Source: Polyodon spathula (lineage: Eukaryota > Chordata > Actinopteri > Acipenseriformes > Polyodontidae). From it: a DNA stretch of 64,000 nt. The stretch's first letter is position 1. The number at the start of each line of letters is the position of its first letter. The notes under the pieces were generated by a model, which was given only the letters and a program-made list of their open reading frames with translations, made no database searches and was not told the origin of the DNA. The stretch lies in the NCBI RefSeq assembly GCF_017654505.1, contig NC_054537.1:74830118-74894117 (forward strand). Direction: 5' to 3'. Below, piece by piece: positions 51,290 through 61,590 of the stretch. Both the position numbers and the translations under genes were made by a program.

Positions 51290-52740
51290 CTCTGAGAACA
51301 ACAAGACCCCTGGACAGGCTTGTTGGGTGGGAGGGCATAAGACCAGGATGAAGAGGAGAGGGCCAACAGCTACCCCCCCCCATGGACAGCCCAGCCGCCC
51401 CTGCCTGGCTCCCAGAGATGGTTGCGCTCATCCAGTCCACGGCTGCGGAGGCGTCCGCACAACATTCCTGCGAACGCTTGTGCTGGAACTGTGTACAGCC
51501 AGGCCATCTACAGTGACAGTGCCACGCCACCACAACTCCACTGGAATCTACGTCCGTCCAGCTTCACACGGTTAAGGGGGAGCTTATGCCTATGAAGGGG
51601 AGAGGAACAATTGCAATTGAGGTGGCAGGCCGTACGGTACATCACCTCGTTTGGGTCGCAAAAGTCCAGGATTCCTGCATTCTCGGTCTGGGCTTTCTAC
51701 ACTACACTGACCAGCTGGCTGGACCTTCGCACCAGGACTTTGCACTTCCCAGGGGGCCCGGCCCTTGTTTAACCCTACACCCCAGGATAGCTTGGCTGGG
51801 ACAGGGACGACTTCAGCCGACGCACGCAGCCAGCCAATGATGGAACCCCACAGACACCCCCTGGACAGTGACTAAAGCCCTGGCCAGGACCCCCGTCCTC
51901 CCTGACAATCGATGGCAACAGACCAAGGAACCAGGCCCCCGACATGTCCACCAGGGGGACCCCAGCCCTTCCCCCAGGCCAACGACGCCAGAAGTCGGGA
52001 CCACCACCTTCTGCTTCACCTGCCCCGGTGAACTCAACCCCTACCCAGACTCGGCATTGCTGGGGATCCAGACTAACCCCTTCTGCTCCCCAGGTACCAT
52101 TCGCCCAGGCTGGGCCAACCAACCCACCAGCCGCTTCAGCCCTGCCGCTGCTGCCACGGAAGGAGCACACAACTCTGGCAGCGGTAATCGCTATCTGGCG
52201 CTGCAACTGCGAGGGGCTTAGCCCAGAGCAGCAAGCCCAGCTGCAGGAGGTGCTGCTGGAATCTGGCGAAAGCTTCGCCACTAGCTCTGAAGACATCAGC
52301 AGGACACACCTAGTGCAGCACAAAATCGATATGGGAGAGGTGAGGCCCATCAAGATGTGGCTCCAGCGGCTGCCTTTGGCCCGTCAAGTAGCTGCCAAGA
52401 AGTTGTTGGGAAAGATGTAAGAGGCAGGCCTGATTGAGCTGTCAGACAGCCCCTGGACATTGCCAGAGGTTATGGTGCCGAAAAAGAACGGAGAGTGGTG
52501 GTTTTGCATCAATCACAGATGGCTGAATGAAGCAATACAGAAGGACTCTTACCCCCTCCCCTGTATTGATGAGTCCTAGGACCTGGTGGCTGGTTCGAAG
52601 TGGTTCTTCTCGCTGGCCTTAAGAGCGAGTACTGAGAGCCCCGGACCATCAAGGAGACAGCAGCCCTGATGACAGCACAAGCTCCTGGGTCGTTTTCTAG
52701 GTGTGATGACCCAGGCATTTGCACTGCAAAAAAGACTTGG
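51290..52740 (+). pseudogene. Ty3/gypsy retrotransposon remnant (gag end to reverse transcriptase)
   Basis: A GC-rich block with several decayed domains in order. A CCHC zinc knuckle (CWNC at 51481-51492, PGH, then Cys at 51520) has a TGA at 51514 inside it. An aspartic-protease-like segment ends in CILGLGFL near 51670-51705. The start of reverse transcriptase (from about 52200) includes LIELSDSPWTLPEVMVPKKN and DSYPLPCIDES, with in-frame stops at 52418 and after the last motif. The catalytic YxDD region is not reached, and no flanking LTRs are identifiable. It is dead and described only as a fossil. Confidence 0.8.
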
Positions 52741-52859
52741 TGACTGTCCTGTTTGTTTGTCCTTTATGTTTGTTCCATGTTGTACTGTTTTGCTGTGCCA
52801 CACCACAAGCTAACAAGGGGTGGGGGGAGTGTTGGTTGCCTGCCTGTCCAGGCTCACCA

Positions 52860-53040
52860 GTTCTCTTTCACCGGCAGGAGCAGAGCAGCAGGAGCTGCCT
52901 CTGCCTCCGCCACCTCCACCAGCAGAGGGTGAATATCTGCTGGTTCCGCCTCCACGATATGGGAAGACAGCTTGCAGCTCCCCCCTCCACCACCAGAGGA
53001 AGACTGCCTGTAGCTTTCCCCTCTACCACTAGAGGAAGGA
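52860..53040 (+). pseudogene. Proline-rich fragment of retrotransposon gag origin
   Basis: Reads LPLPPPPPPAEGEYLLVPPP followed by decayed repeats of the same coding unit (ccaccagaggaagac). I associate the PPAEGEYLLVP unit with gag regions of fish gypsy elements; the identification is from memory. It lies shortly after the Ty3/gypsy remnant and may belong to it. Confidence 0.4.
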
Positions 53041-53164
53041 CCAGGATGTGATGCTGGCATTCCTCAGCAGTCCTTGCATATGCTGCTGAGAGAAGCACGG
53101 GGAAGAACCGGCTGGCCGCAGTGGCCGAGAAGAGGGCCAAAACCTGCACCCCAGCTTGTCCTGA

Positions 53165-53179
53165 CTGTGTGTGTGTGAC

Positions 53180-53260
<81 letters not shown>
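53165..53260. repeat. (TG)n(TA)n microsatellite
   Basis: A TG array followed by a long TA array abutting the Tigger-like element. Confidence 0.95.
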
Positions 53261-53261
<1 letters not shown>

Positions 53262-53264
<3 letters not shown>

Positions 53265-54693
53265 TGCTCCCTCGCTATAACACGGGTCTCAGGGGATGCT
53301 CAGGGGGACAATATGAGCGTTATAACCAAAGAGCATTATAAACGGGTGCGGGGGAACCACAGGACACATAACAACACACATCTGACCAAAATACAAAATA
53401 AAATAATTCCCTCTCTGTAAAGCACATACTGTATAGTGAAGCAAAAATGTAACATTCCGTGAATTAATCATGGACAAAGCACCATATAACCGTGTCACAA
53501 AGACGGCCGGAGTGGGGGACGTCAGACCAGAAACAGGAACCAGGAAATAAACGACAGAGAGATGGAGTTTGGTGGAGCTAAGGGAATGGTCTCGCTCAGC
53601 ATTTAATGAATTAACAGAACAGTAAATAAAAAGGTTGTAACAAACAAAAACACAGGACAAGGCCCATTCGCCAAAACAAACGAGACAAACAAAACAGACT
53701 ACACAGACAAACACGGTGAGCTTCTATTTTACTTATTATTACTATTAGTATTATTACCTCAGTCTCTAACTCCATTCTCCATTCACCGAACACACAACCC
53801 CGAGTGAGTGAAAACATGTAGCTTTTATACAGCTGTACCGAGACTCGATTGCTAATCAATCATTCAATTGGAGTCGTGGTACAACTGCACGTGAATTAAT
53901 AAAGTGCAATTCCCCGTGCTCACATGTTATTACTTTTTACTTGCACGTGAAGTGCTGTGCAATCCTCGTGCCTAAATACAAATATACATTTTAAACACTC
54001 ATGTTACACAGGCCCGTTTATATCCCGTGTACCAATGACTGTACACCAACATTAACACACAACCTACAACACAAAATACACAGAGAGGCGGGCACTTTGC
54101 CACAAACCAGCACTATATTTTTTTTACTAAAACAAAAAAAAAAAGATAAAATCCCACTTGTGCATTATTTTAATTAGCACTTTTTAAACTATAAATAGCC
54201 TGACGGTTGGGAGTTCAGTTCGAAGTGACAGACAAGCAAACCAAGTGCGAGAAGAAGCGTGAGAGAGAGAGAGAGAGAGAGAGAGGAAAATGGAATGGGC
54301 TCTCCTCAAGCTCGCCTGCCGGAGCGGGGCTGAAGCAAAGCTGAAGCGTCTTGTCTCCCGGAGAAAGCCACAGCTCCTCTCACAGCAAAAAAGTCAATAC
54401 ATTAGGAAAGATAGCCATGTAACAGGCCTATAAAAATATTTATTTAGTTTTAAAACAAATGCTGAATGTGAAATAAAGTGCCAGCACAGCTTTTCGCCAG
54501 TTCAGATACCGTATCAAAAGGGAGAGACAGAAAAGGAAGTTAGACTGAGAAGTTGTTTACAGTTTGAACAACACCAGTACTGTATTTACTGTAGAAATAT
54601 TGCATGAGTCACTAGTATAGGGAATTGGTGGACATGCTGTAGGGGTGTTCTATCCAAGACATTCTAACCGAGAGCCTTAGCGAGAGAGCACTG
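53262..54693. mobile_element. Tigger-like element carrying a nested LTR
   Basis: The ends CAGTGCTCCCTCGCTA and, reversed, tagcgagagagcactg are inverted repeats with TA on both sides. The interior holds the solo LTR at 53493-54104 and a (GA)n tract at 54261-54285. No transposase is readable. Confidence 0.65.
53493..54104 (-). mobile_element. Solo LTR, 612 bp, Ty3/gypsy-like
   Basis: On the minus strand it runs from TGTGGCAAAGTGCC to CTTTGTGACA, i.e. TG...CA. The flanks aaccg and aacca give a five-base target duplication with one mismatch. No internal retrotransposon sequence lies next to it, so it is the product of LTR recombination. Confidence 0.65.
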
Positions 54694-54919
54694 TATATCC
54701 TGTTGAAATATATTCTGTAATTTCACACTTTTTTCTCCCCTTTTTCTTTATTGTAAATCCATGTTTAATTCTAAAAATACTAAATCACTGAATCCCTTAG
54801 AAAGGATATTTACACATATTGTATGAAGCAATATTATTTAATTTAAATTCACAGCCAAAAACATTTCACTATAATGTGGTACAGATAACACTGTGTAACA
54901 ATTATGTATTTATTTATTT

Positions 54920-55200
54920 TTTGGTTCCTGGGTAGTAAGTGTTATTTCCTAATTGCTTATGCCTCAAAAGTATAGAAAATGGCTCTTATTCCCCACAAAC
55001 TTTGCTTTTGTGATCAGGACAGTGATATTTCAAAATATCACTATTTCCAATGGGAAAACGGGCAAATATGTATCTTTTCGTTCACATAAAGTCAGAAAAA
55101 AACAACATGTGAATCCAAATTAACATGTATTTATACTAAAGTAATACAAAAATGACTACAAAAGATTTAGGAGTTTTTCGAGATTTACGATTATACTGTA
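54920..55200 (-). repeat. Dispersed repeat, copy 2
   Basis: Reverse-orientation copy of 17691-17978, nearly full length. Confidence 0.75.
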
Positions 55201-55253
55201 TTTACGGTATAAAAATTCTGTTATATCTCCCCTCTACTTTGCAGTACCCTTAA

Positions 55254-56064
55254 AGGGTACATCAGCACTACATGAAAAATAAAAAAATAAACTATCCCAA
55301 CTTTCTGTTTTGAATGTATCCATTGTATAATAATCTGTATGCGCCAAAACATTTGCCACAACCTTCCCACAGTGTTTAAACGATTGTGCATGTGTTGTGT
55401 CAGGAAATGCAATGCAAATGAAAACCAAAAAATGCAATATTTATTTTTTTAGGCCAGATCATCCATTCTGCAAACATTCCGAATCAGCTAGAGCTATATT
55501 TCATACTTTGGGTACATATACTGAAATAACACAATGCTGCTATAATTGTGGTCAGGTCCCTTCATAAGTTGGAAATGAGAACAACTCCGTCTTGGGTTTT
55601 CTTTTCCCTGCGACTACTTAAACAGCACGTTTTTTTGTTTTGTTTTGTCTCGTTTTTATTGATTGCAACATTAATCATAATAATACCTAAAAATACAGCA
55701 TGCGAAGAAAACACGTACAGTGTGAAAGATGTCTATCACACAAAGCGAAAGCAGGTACAAGTTCCATCATTATGGAAAATTAGACAGACCATGTTTGTCA
55801 CACAGACTGGCGTGTTTCCACATGGAGGTAATATAGCTTATACAAAGCTTCTTGGGCATGCGCCGATACGTTTCAGAGTACATGTGAGGGTACATGCGGA
55901 AGTCATGTTTTTTGTCTCAGAAGAGATGCTCGAGAACAGTGCTTTTGGACATAGCAGTGTGGCATTATGCAGATGTTTGGGGCCATACGGATTATTATAC
56001 AATGACCAAATAGAACAGCAAGGTGGGATTATGTTTTATTTTTCATGTAGTGCTGATGTACCCT
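55254..56064. mobile_element. TTAA-flanked transposon, 811 bp (piggyBac-like target site)
   Basis: TTAA occurs exactly at both edges (55250-55253 and 56065-56068). The termini AGGGTACATCAGCACTACAT and its reverse complement match over about 30 bp. The TTAA duplication is the mark of piggyBac-type insertion, though the AGGG start is not the usual piggyBac terminus. The element carries most of the 183-codon open frame listed next and no recognisable transposase. Confidence 0.7.
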
Positions 56065-56099
56065 TTAAATTCAGTAACTGCTTGATTAATGCTGCTTAA
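55548..56099 (+). CDS. Unrecognised 183-codon open frame inside the TTAA element
   Basis: I do not recognise this protein. Residues 15-48 form a strongly hydrophobic stretch (phenylalanine-, leucine- and isoleucine-rich) that could be a membrane segment. The remainder has no repeat or known motif. The frame runs through the right terminal inverted repeat, across the TTAA site and 31 bases into flanking DNA, so its C terminus is not part of the element. It may be a chance frame. Confidence 0.2.
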   Translation: MVRSLHKLEMRTTPSWVFFSLRLLKQHVFLFCFVSFLLIATLIIIIPKNTACEENTYSVKDVYHTKRKQVQVPSLWKIRQTMFVTQTGVFPHGGNIAYTKLLGHAPIRFRVHVRVHAEVMFFVSEEMLENSAFGHSSVALCRCLGPYGLLYNDQIEQQGGIMFYFSCSADVPFKFSNCLINAA

Positions 56100-56729
56100 G
56101 AGAAACAGCGACTTGGAAATCAACAGACAATCCTCACAGCATCTCACAATGTATGCACCCTTAGCATTAGATTTATTCTACCTATGGGACTAGTTTAATG
56201 TTTGCCAAATAGTACTACATTTGACTAACATCTCAGGTCAGATTATCCAAGATTTGTGCTAACTGAAGAATGTAAAACAAGCAAGACATATGAAATAAAA
56301 AATTAATTAAAGTGGTATGGTGATGATTAAAAATGTCAGCAATGACACTAATCATGTAGCAGTGTTTCAATACAATGACTACTGTATAAGGTGTTGCTAA
56401 AAATTGAACAATATCTACTTTAAGCAATGGTAAACAAAGAGACATATTCTTGATTTGAGAAGAATGTGGCATAAAGAAGGCTTTACCACTAAAAATGTAC
56501 CTTAAAATGAATCCTTAGCATGCATTCATTTGATAGTTGCAAGCGCCTTTGAGTTTTCTGAACAAGTTTCATTCCATTTTAATTGGTAGATAGTAAACAG
56601 GCATAGGTTTAATCATGCTGATTTAAATGTAAAGACTATAAAAAGTAAAAAAATGTGTACGCTAGTCTTGATCTTTCTTCTGGGGGGGGGCTCTTCCTGA
56701 AACATTCCTGAAAGAAAAGAGATCATTTC
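56065..56729. other. Intergenic, no feature seen
   Basis: AT-rich; short open frames only. Confidence 0.5.
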
Positions 56730-57440
56730 TTTGGTCTTGTGATTGAGTGGTTTGCAGTGCACCGTGGTACAGGTGATGCAGGTGCTCCAACAACGACAGG
56801 CACAAAGTTCACAGTTCAAAACACTTCTTTATTTTCTGTTTTCCCGGTTTGCAATTGGTTAAATAATAATACTGGCTTTACACAATGATGTGTATTGACA
56901 GCATATAAACCACATTGTTCAGTCCTGAAATAATAATACAAAGAACAACACACAACACAGACATGGTCACTCCTCCTGATAGTGAGTGCTCTTTGTTTAG
57001 GTGCGGTGCAAGGCAAGTATAGTGACAGTAGTGAATTGTAGTCCAGGTTTGATGCCGTCTGACATTGACAAACACAGACAGTTAATTTCAACAAACAAAC
57101 AAAACACTTGAAACTCACGATACACTTTTCACAGTCCGTTTCCTTTACCGGTCTTTATCATAACCACACCAAAGTAACAGATTACATCGTCACTTCCCCT
57201 GCGATAGCTAGTTCAGTCAAGTCTCCTCCAATCCATGACTGATACATCACGTACCATATTAGGATGATGACTTCAGGCATTGTGACTCCGCCCCCTTCCT
57301 GGATGGCTGGCTTCCGACTGACCCTGGAATTAACTGTCAGACCATCCAATACGAGGCACACTGTTCCTATTATACAGCACCCTCACAGGTCGGGAGGGAG
57401 ATTGTTGACTAGGATTCATTCGCTCTCTGTTACAGGTCTA
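56730..57440 (-). mobile_element. LTR-like repeat block, uncertain edges
   Basis: GC-richer block with LTR-like text on the minus strand (for example a/t-rich cttctttattttctg near 56822, then long unique sequence to gtgactccgccccc near 57280). It resembles gypsy LTRs of fishes in style, but I cannot place its ends or a target duplication. Confidence 0.3.
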
Positions 57441-59383
57441 TATAGACTATGGATTTTTAGAATTCGGAAGGGAACAAGGCCATCTTTAAGTGGACGGCCA
57501 TATTGAAAGTTGTGTTAAAACAATCAATTTCCGTGTTTTTCCTTTGCCCACTTTCAAAGTGATCACCAAATCTAAATCCTAAACACCCCTAATATAGACA
57601 ATACATTGTAAAACCTGTATATTGTACATTCTTTCTGCCTAGGTGTAGATGATAGGATAATGACTTAAACATGTTCTACATTGGACATAGATTTACAGCC
57701 CTAATTTATTTAGGATTTTGAAAATGTACATATTTTACTGAAAAGTACTATTATTTTCAGACTTCCACCTGTTGTTCAAAATGTATTTTGCATACAGAGT
57801 TCTCCTTAGTATCCAGATACCCTGCAGTGCCAGATCTCATTTAAGTTCAATGTCAAAACAGTGGCCTGATTGATAAGAATTCTGACATTGTCAGTCATCT
57901 GTTTAAAAGAAGTGAATCAGTTCCAGTACCTAAGGCAAAAAAGCGAGAACTCCTTCCTATAGGGGACTGAGAAGTGGATAACGTAAGAGGGAAGCAATAA
58001 TCCTCTGCCAGTGAGGGTATAGCTTACCATGCCTTCAAGCATAGAGAACATGTTGTACAGGCAGCCAAATGGTGAAGGAGTTAGCTTAGTTGTATTTGTA
58101 TTGGGATACATTACACTGGATTCTTTCTTCAGCCAGGGTCAAGTTGATTGTTAATTTTGTAGGGTTATGGTACTGGGAGAACTCAACTTATTTGGAGATT
58201 CTCATTAGCATTATTTTGGTCTACTTTTCCCAGCTCGGTCAATTTCTACATAAACCCTGTAATGTAACAAGGCAGAGCTTGTCATTTGGCAACCAGCCAT
58301 TTTATCCTACTGGTTAAACAAAGCTGGTTAAACATAGCTGCCTCATCTAGCCTGCAGTATCATCTTTTCAACTCTGACTATTCTTTTCCTTTTTATAACT
58401 TAGAATCGAGAGTACCTTTTAAGACTGAAGCCTCATGTTGAAGGTGGTCCTTGAATGACAATACCAACAAACAGTGGGGGTCACAAGCAAGCACAAGTAT
58501 GTTTTATTACAAACAAAAATAGTGTTAGAAATTGAAACAGATACCTGTCTTTGCAAGGTGTGAGCGAGTAGAGCTCTGTGCCACTTTTTGTTTTTCGCTT
58601 TTATGATCTCTGCTTTACCTTTAACCCGTGGCCATAACCCCCAAAAGGAATACGCTTATAGCATACCAAACCCTCTTCCCACAAGCAATCAAGTGCATAA
58701 AATATTATCAAACTATTCATGAGTTAATATGTGCCAAAGCAAGCATAAGAAAGTGAATGAGATGAAGAGGCTAACAAAAAACAGAGGGACAAGAGTAGAC
58801 AGTAAATGTTCACACATAATGAAAATATAGAACACATTTAGACACATACATTCACAGTTATGACCGTCTTTCTGTACACATCCAAAATGTGTGTGTTTAT
58901 ATCATTTGTCAATGCCTTTTTTATGTTAATGATTAATTACATTTTAAAATTATACCCAGATAGTATACCATTAGAGGTGAGGCTTCTGTCCATGGTTAAA
59001 TCTTCAGGGACTTTTTTCAGGGTTAAATAAGGCAGAACATTTACTGATTCCCTTATCCTTACAATCTCATATCCTGCTCATAATTGTTGAGGACAAAGAT
59101 TCCTCAGAGCAGCATCAGTTCTTCCATGGGATGCTTGTAACAGTGATTTCATATACTTAATAACTATAACTTCAAGAAATTTTTAATACAACATTTGGAA
59201 TTTTTCTTTCATTTTTATTTTACTTTTCTATAACAGTGCATTTGTAAGCATGTCAGCAGTAGAATGTTAGAATTGTTCATATTTTCTAGGAAATGTAGTC
59301 CAATTCTAATGAACACATTTTTGTTAGAGATACCACTACTGTATTTCATACCAGTACCTGCATTTTATGCTGCCTAAAGGATG

Positions 59384-59390
<7 letters not shown>
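57441..59390. other. Intergenic, no gene seen
   Basis: AT-rich unique sequence with short frames lacking recognisable motifs. Confidence 0.5.

Positions 59391-59464
<74 letters not shown>
59391..59464. repeat. (TA)n array
   Basis: About 36 TA units directly left of the nested Tc1 stack. Confidence 0.95.
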
Positions 59465-59466
<2 letters not shown>

Positions 59467-59506
59467 TGATAATTTTGCAGTGGTCTCTTAATTTTTTCCA
59501 GAGCTG
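59465..59506 (-). mobile_element. Forty-base terminal repeat of a second Tc1-type family
   Basis: Reads ctgataattttgcagtgg ... ttttccagagctg, the reverse complement of the terminus at 61141. It is all that is seen on the left side before the (TA)n array. Confidence 0.8.
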
Positions 59507-59512
59507 TATATA

Positions 59513-61134
59513 CAATGGCTTGCAAACGTATTCAGACCCCTGACCAATTCTCTCATATTACTGAATTACAAATGGTACATTGAAATTTCGTTCTGTTTGA
59601 TATTTTATTTATAAACACTGAAACTCAGAATCAATTATTGTAAGGTGACATTGGTTTTATGTTGGGAAATATTTTTAAGAAAAATAAAAAACTGAAATAT
59701 CTTGCTTGCATAAGTATTCAACCCCTGTGCTGTGGAAGCTCCCAGTTTGCACCGATGAAAGAAATTGCCCTAACGAGGACACAATTACCTTACCATTGGC
59801 CTCTACCTGTGAACCATTAAAGTTGCTGACACATTTTCTGGATAAAAACCCCACTGTTGAAGGATCATTGTTAAGGCTGTGAATCTGAAGGAAAATGAAG
59901 ACCAAAGAGCATTCTACAGAAGTTAGAGATAAAGTAATACAAATGTATAAATTAGGGAAAGGGTACAAAATAATATCCAAGTGTTTGGATATCCCAGTGA
60001 GCACAGTTGGATCAATAATCAGGAAGTGGAAGCTGCATCACACCACCCAGGCACTGCCAAGAAAAGGCTGTCCCTCAAAACTCAATGCTCAAACAAGAAG
60101 GAGACTTGTGAGAGAAGCCACAGAGAGGCCAACAATCACTCTGAAGGAGCTACAGAGTTCAGTGGCTGGGAGTGGAGTAATGGTGCACCAGTCAACCATA
60201 TAAAGAGCTCTGCATAACACTGGCCTGTATGGCAGGGTGGCAAGAAAGAAGCCGTTACTCAAAAAGTACCATCTGAAAGCATGTCTGGAGTTTGCCAGAA
60301 AGCATAAGAGTGACCCAGCTGCGATGTGGGAAAAGGTTTTGTGGTCAGATGAAACCAAGATAGAGCTTTTTGGCCAAAACTCAAAGCGCTATGTGTGGCG
60401 CAAACCTAACACTGCCCATGCCTCAAGACACACCATCCCTACAGTGAAGTATGGTGGTGGCAGCATCATGCTGTGGGGATGCTTCTCATCAGCAGGGACT
60501 GGGCATCTTGTTACAATTGTAGGAAGAATAGATGGAGCAAAATATATGGAAAATACTGCAAGAGAATCTGCTTCAGTTCGCTAAAAAACTGAAGCTTGGG
60601 AGGAAATTTACCTTTCAGCAGGACAATGATCCCAAGCACAAGGCCAAAGCAACATTGGAGTGGCTCAAGAACAAAAAGGTGAATGTCCTACAGTGGCCCA
60701 GTCAAAGTCCTGATCTCAATCCCATTGAGAATCTCTGGCACTATTTGAAAATTGCTGTTCACAAGGGTCGTCCAACCAACCTGAACAACCTGGAGCAAAT
60801 CTGCCAAGACGAATGGGCCAAAATCACTCCGACACTGTGTGCAAAGCTGGTACATACTTACGCCAAAAGACTTAAAGCTGTTATTGCAGCGAAAGGTGGC
60901 TCTACCAAATATTAATGTGTGGGGGTTGAATACTTATGCAAGAAAGATATTTCAGTTTTTTATTTTTCTTAAAAATATTTCCCAACATAAAACCAATGTC
61001 ACCTTACAATAATTGATTTTGAGTTTAAGTGTTATAAAATAAAATATTGAACTGAACGAAATTTCAATGTACCATTTGTAATTCAGTAATATGAGAGAAT
61101 TGTTCAGGGGTCTGAATACTTTTGCAAGCCATTG
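59513..61134 (+). mobile_element. Nearly complete Tc1-type transposon, 1622 bp
   Basis: Ends CAATGGCTTGCAAA and, reversed, tttgcaagccattg, flanked by TATATA on both sides. The inverted repeats are long, about 210 bp, running inward to cataagtattcaacccc with only scattered mismatches. The transposase inside has just two lesions, which together with the well-matched ends indicates a recent insertion relative to the other elements in the window. Confidence 0.95.
59895..60915 (+). pseudogene. Tc1 transposase with two inactivating lesions
   Basis: Starts MKTKEHSTEVRDKVIQ and ends AAKGGSTKY at the stop 60913-60915. The first lesion is a TAA at 60201 that replaces one sense codon; the frame continues with [16 protein letters not shown]. 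The second is a single-base frame change at about 60550-60557. The paired helix-turn-helix DNA-binding region and the [12 protein letters not shown] motif are intact. All three catalytic acids are present: Asp (LWSDETK, codon 60348), Asp (FQQDNDPKH, codon 60622) and Glu (NPIENLW, codon 60727), with the D34E spacing of the family. Inactive as it stands. Confidence 0.92.
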
Positions 61135-61140
61135 TATATA

Positions 61141-61590
61141 CAGCTCTGGAAAAAATTAAGAGACCACTGCAAAATTATCAGTTTCTCTGGTTTTACTATT
61201 TATAGGTATGTGTTTGGGTAAAATGAACATTTTTGTTTTATTCTATAAACTACTGACAACATTTCTCCCAAATTATAAATAAAAATATTGTAATTTAGAG
61301 CATTTATTTGCAAAAAATGACAACCGGTCAAAATAACAAAAAAGATGCAGTGTTGTCAGACCTCGAATAATGCAAAGAAAATAAGTTCATATTCATTTTT
61401 AAACAACACAATACTAATGTTTTAACTTAGGAAGAGTTCAGAAATCAATACCATGTTGGGCCTTGCTGAAGCACCCCCAGATCATCACCGATCCTCCACC
61501 ACATTTCACAGTGGGTGCAAGACACTGTGGCTTGTAGGCCTCTCCAGGTCTCCGTTTAACCAAGCCCAACATTGCTTTGCTTAAGCATTG
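61141..61590 (-). mobile_element. Internally deleted element of the second Tc1-type family
   Basis: Begins cagctctggaaaaaatt, the inverse of 59465-59506, and continues through the non-coding end. At 61457-61590 the minus strand encodes a transposase piece: RRPGEAYKPQCLAPTVKCGG followed by GSVMIWGCFSKA. The catalytic residues are not included. Beyond about 61590 I cannot follow the element. Confidence 0.75.

Noticed and set aside
51243..52353. Minus-strand frames opposite the gypsy remnant
   Set aside because: They are shadows of the GC-rich + strand coding fossil.
41801..53420. Open frames rich in alternating Ile-Tyr (41801-42061, 49861-50241, 53121-53420)
   Set aside because: They are translations of (TA)n arrays.
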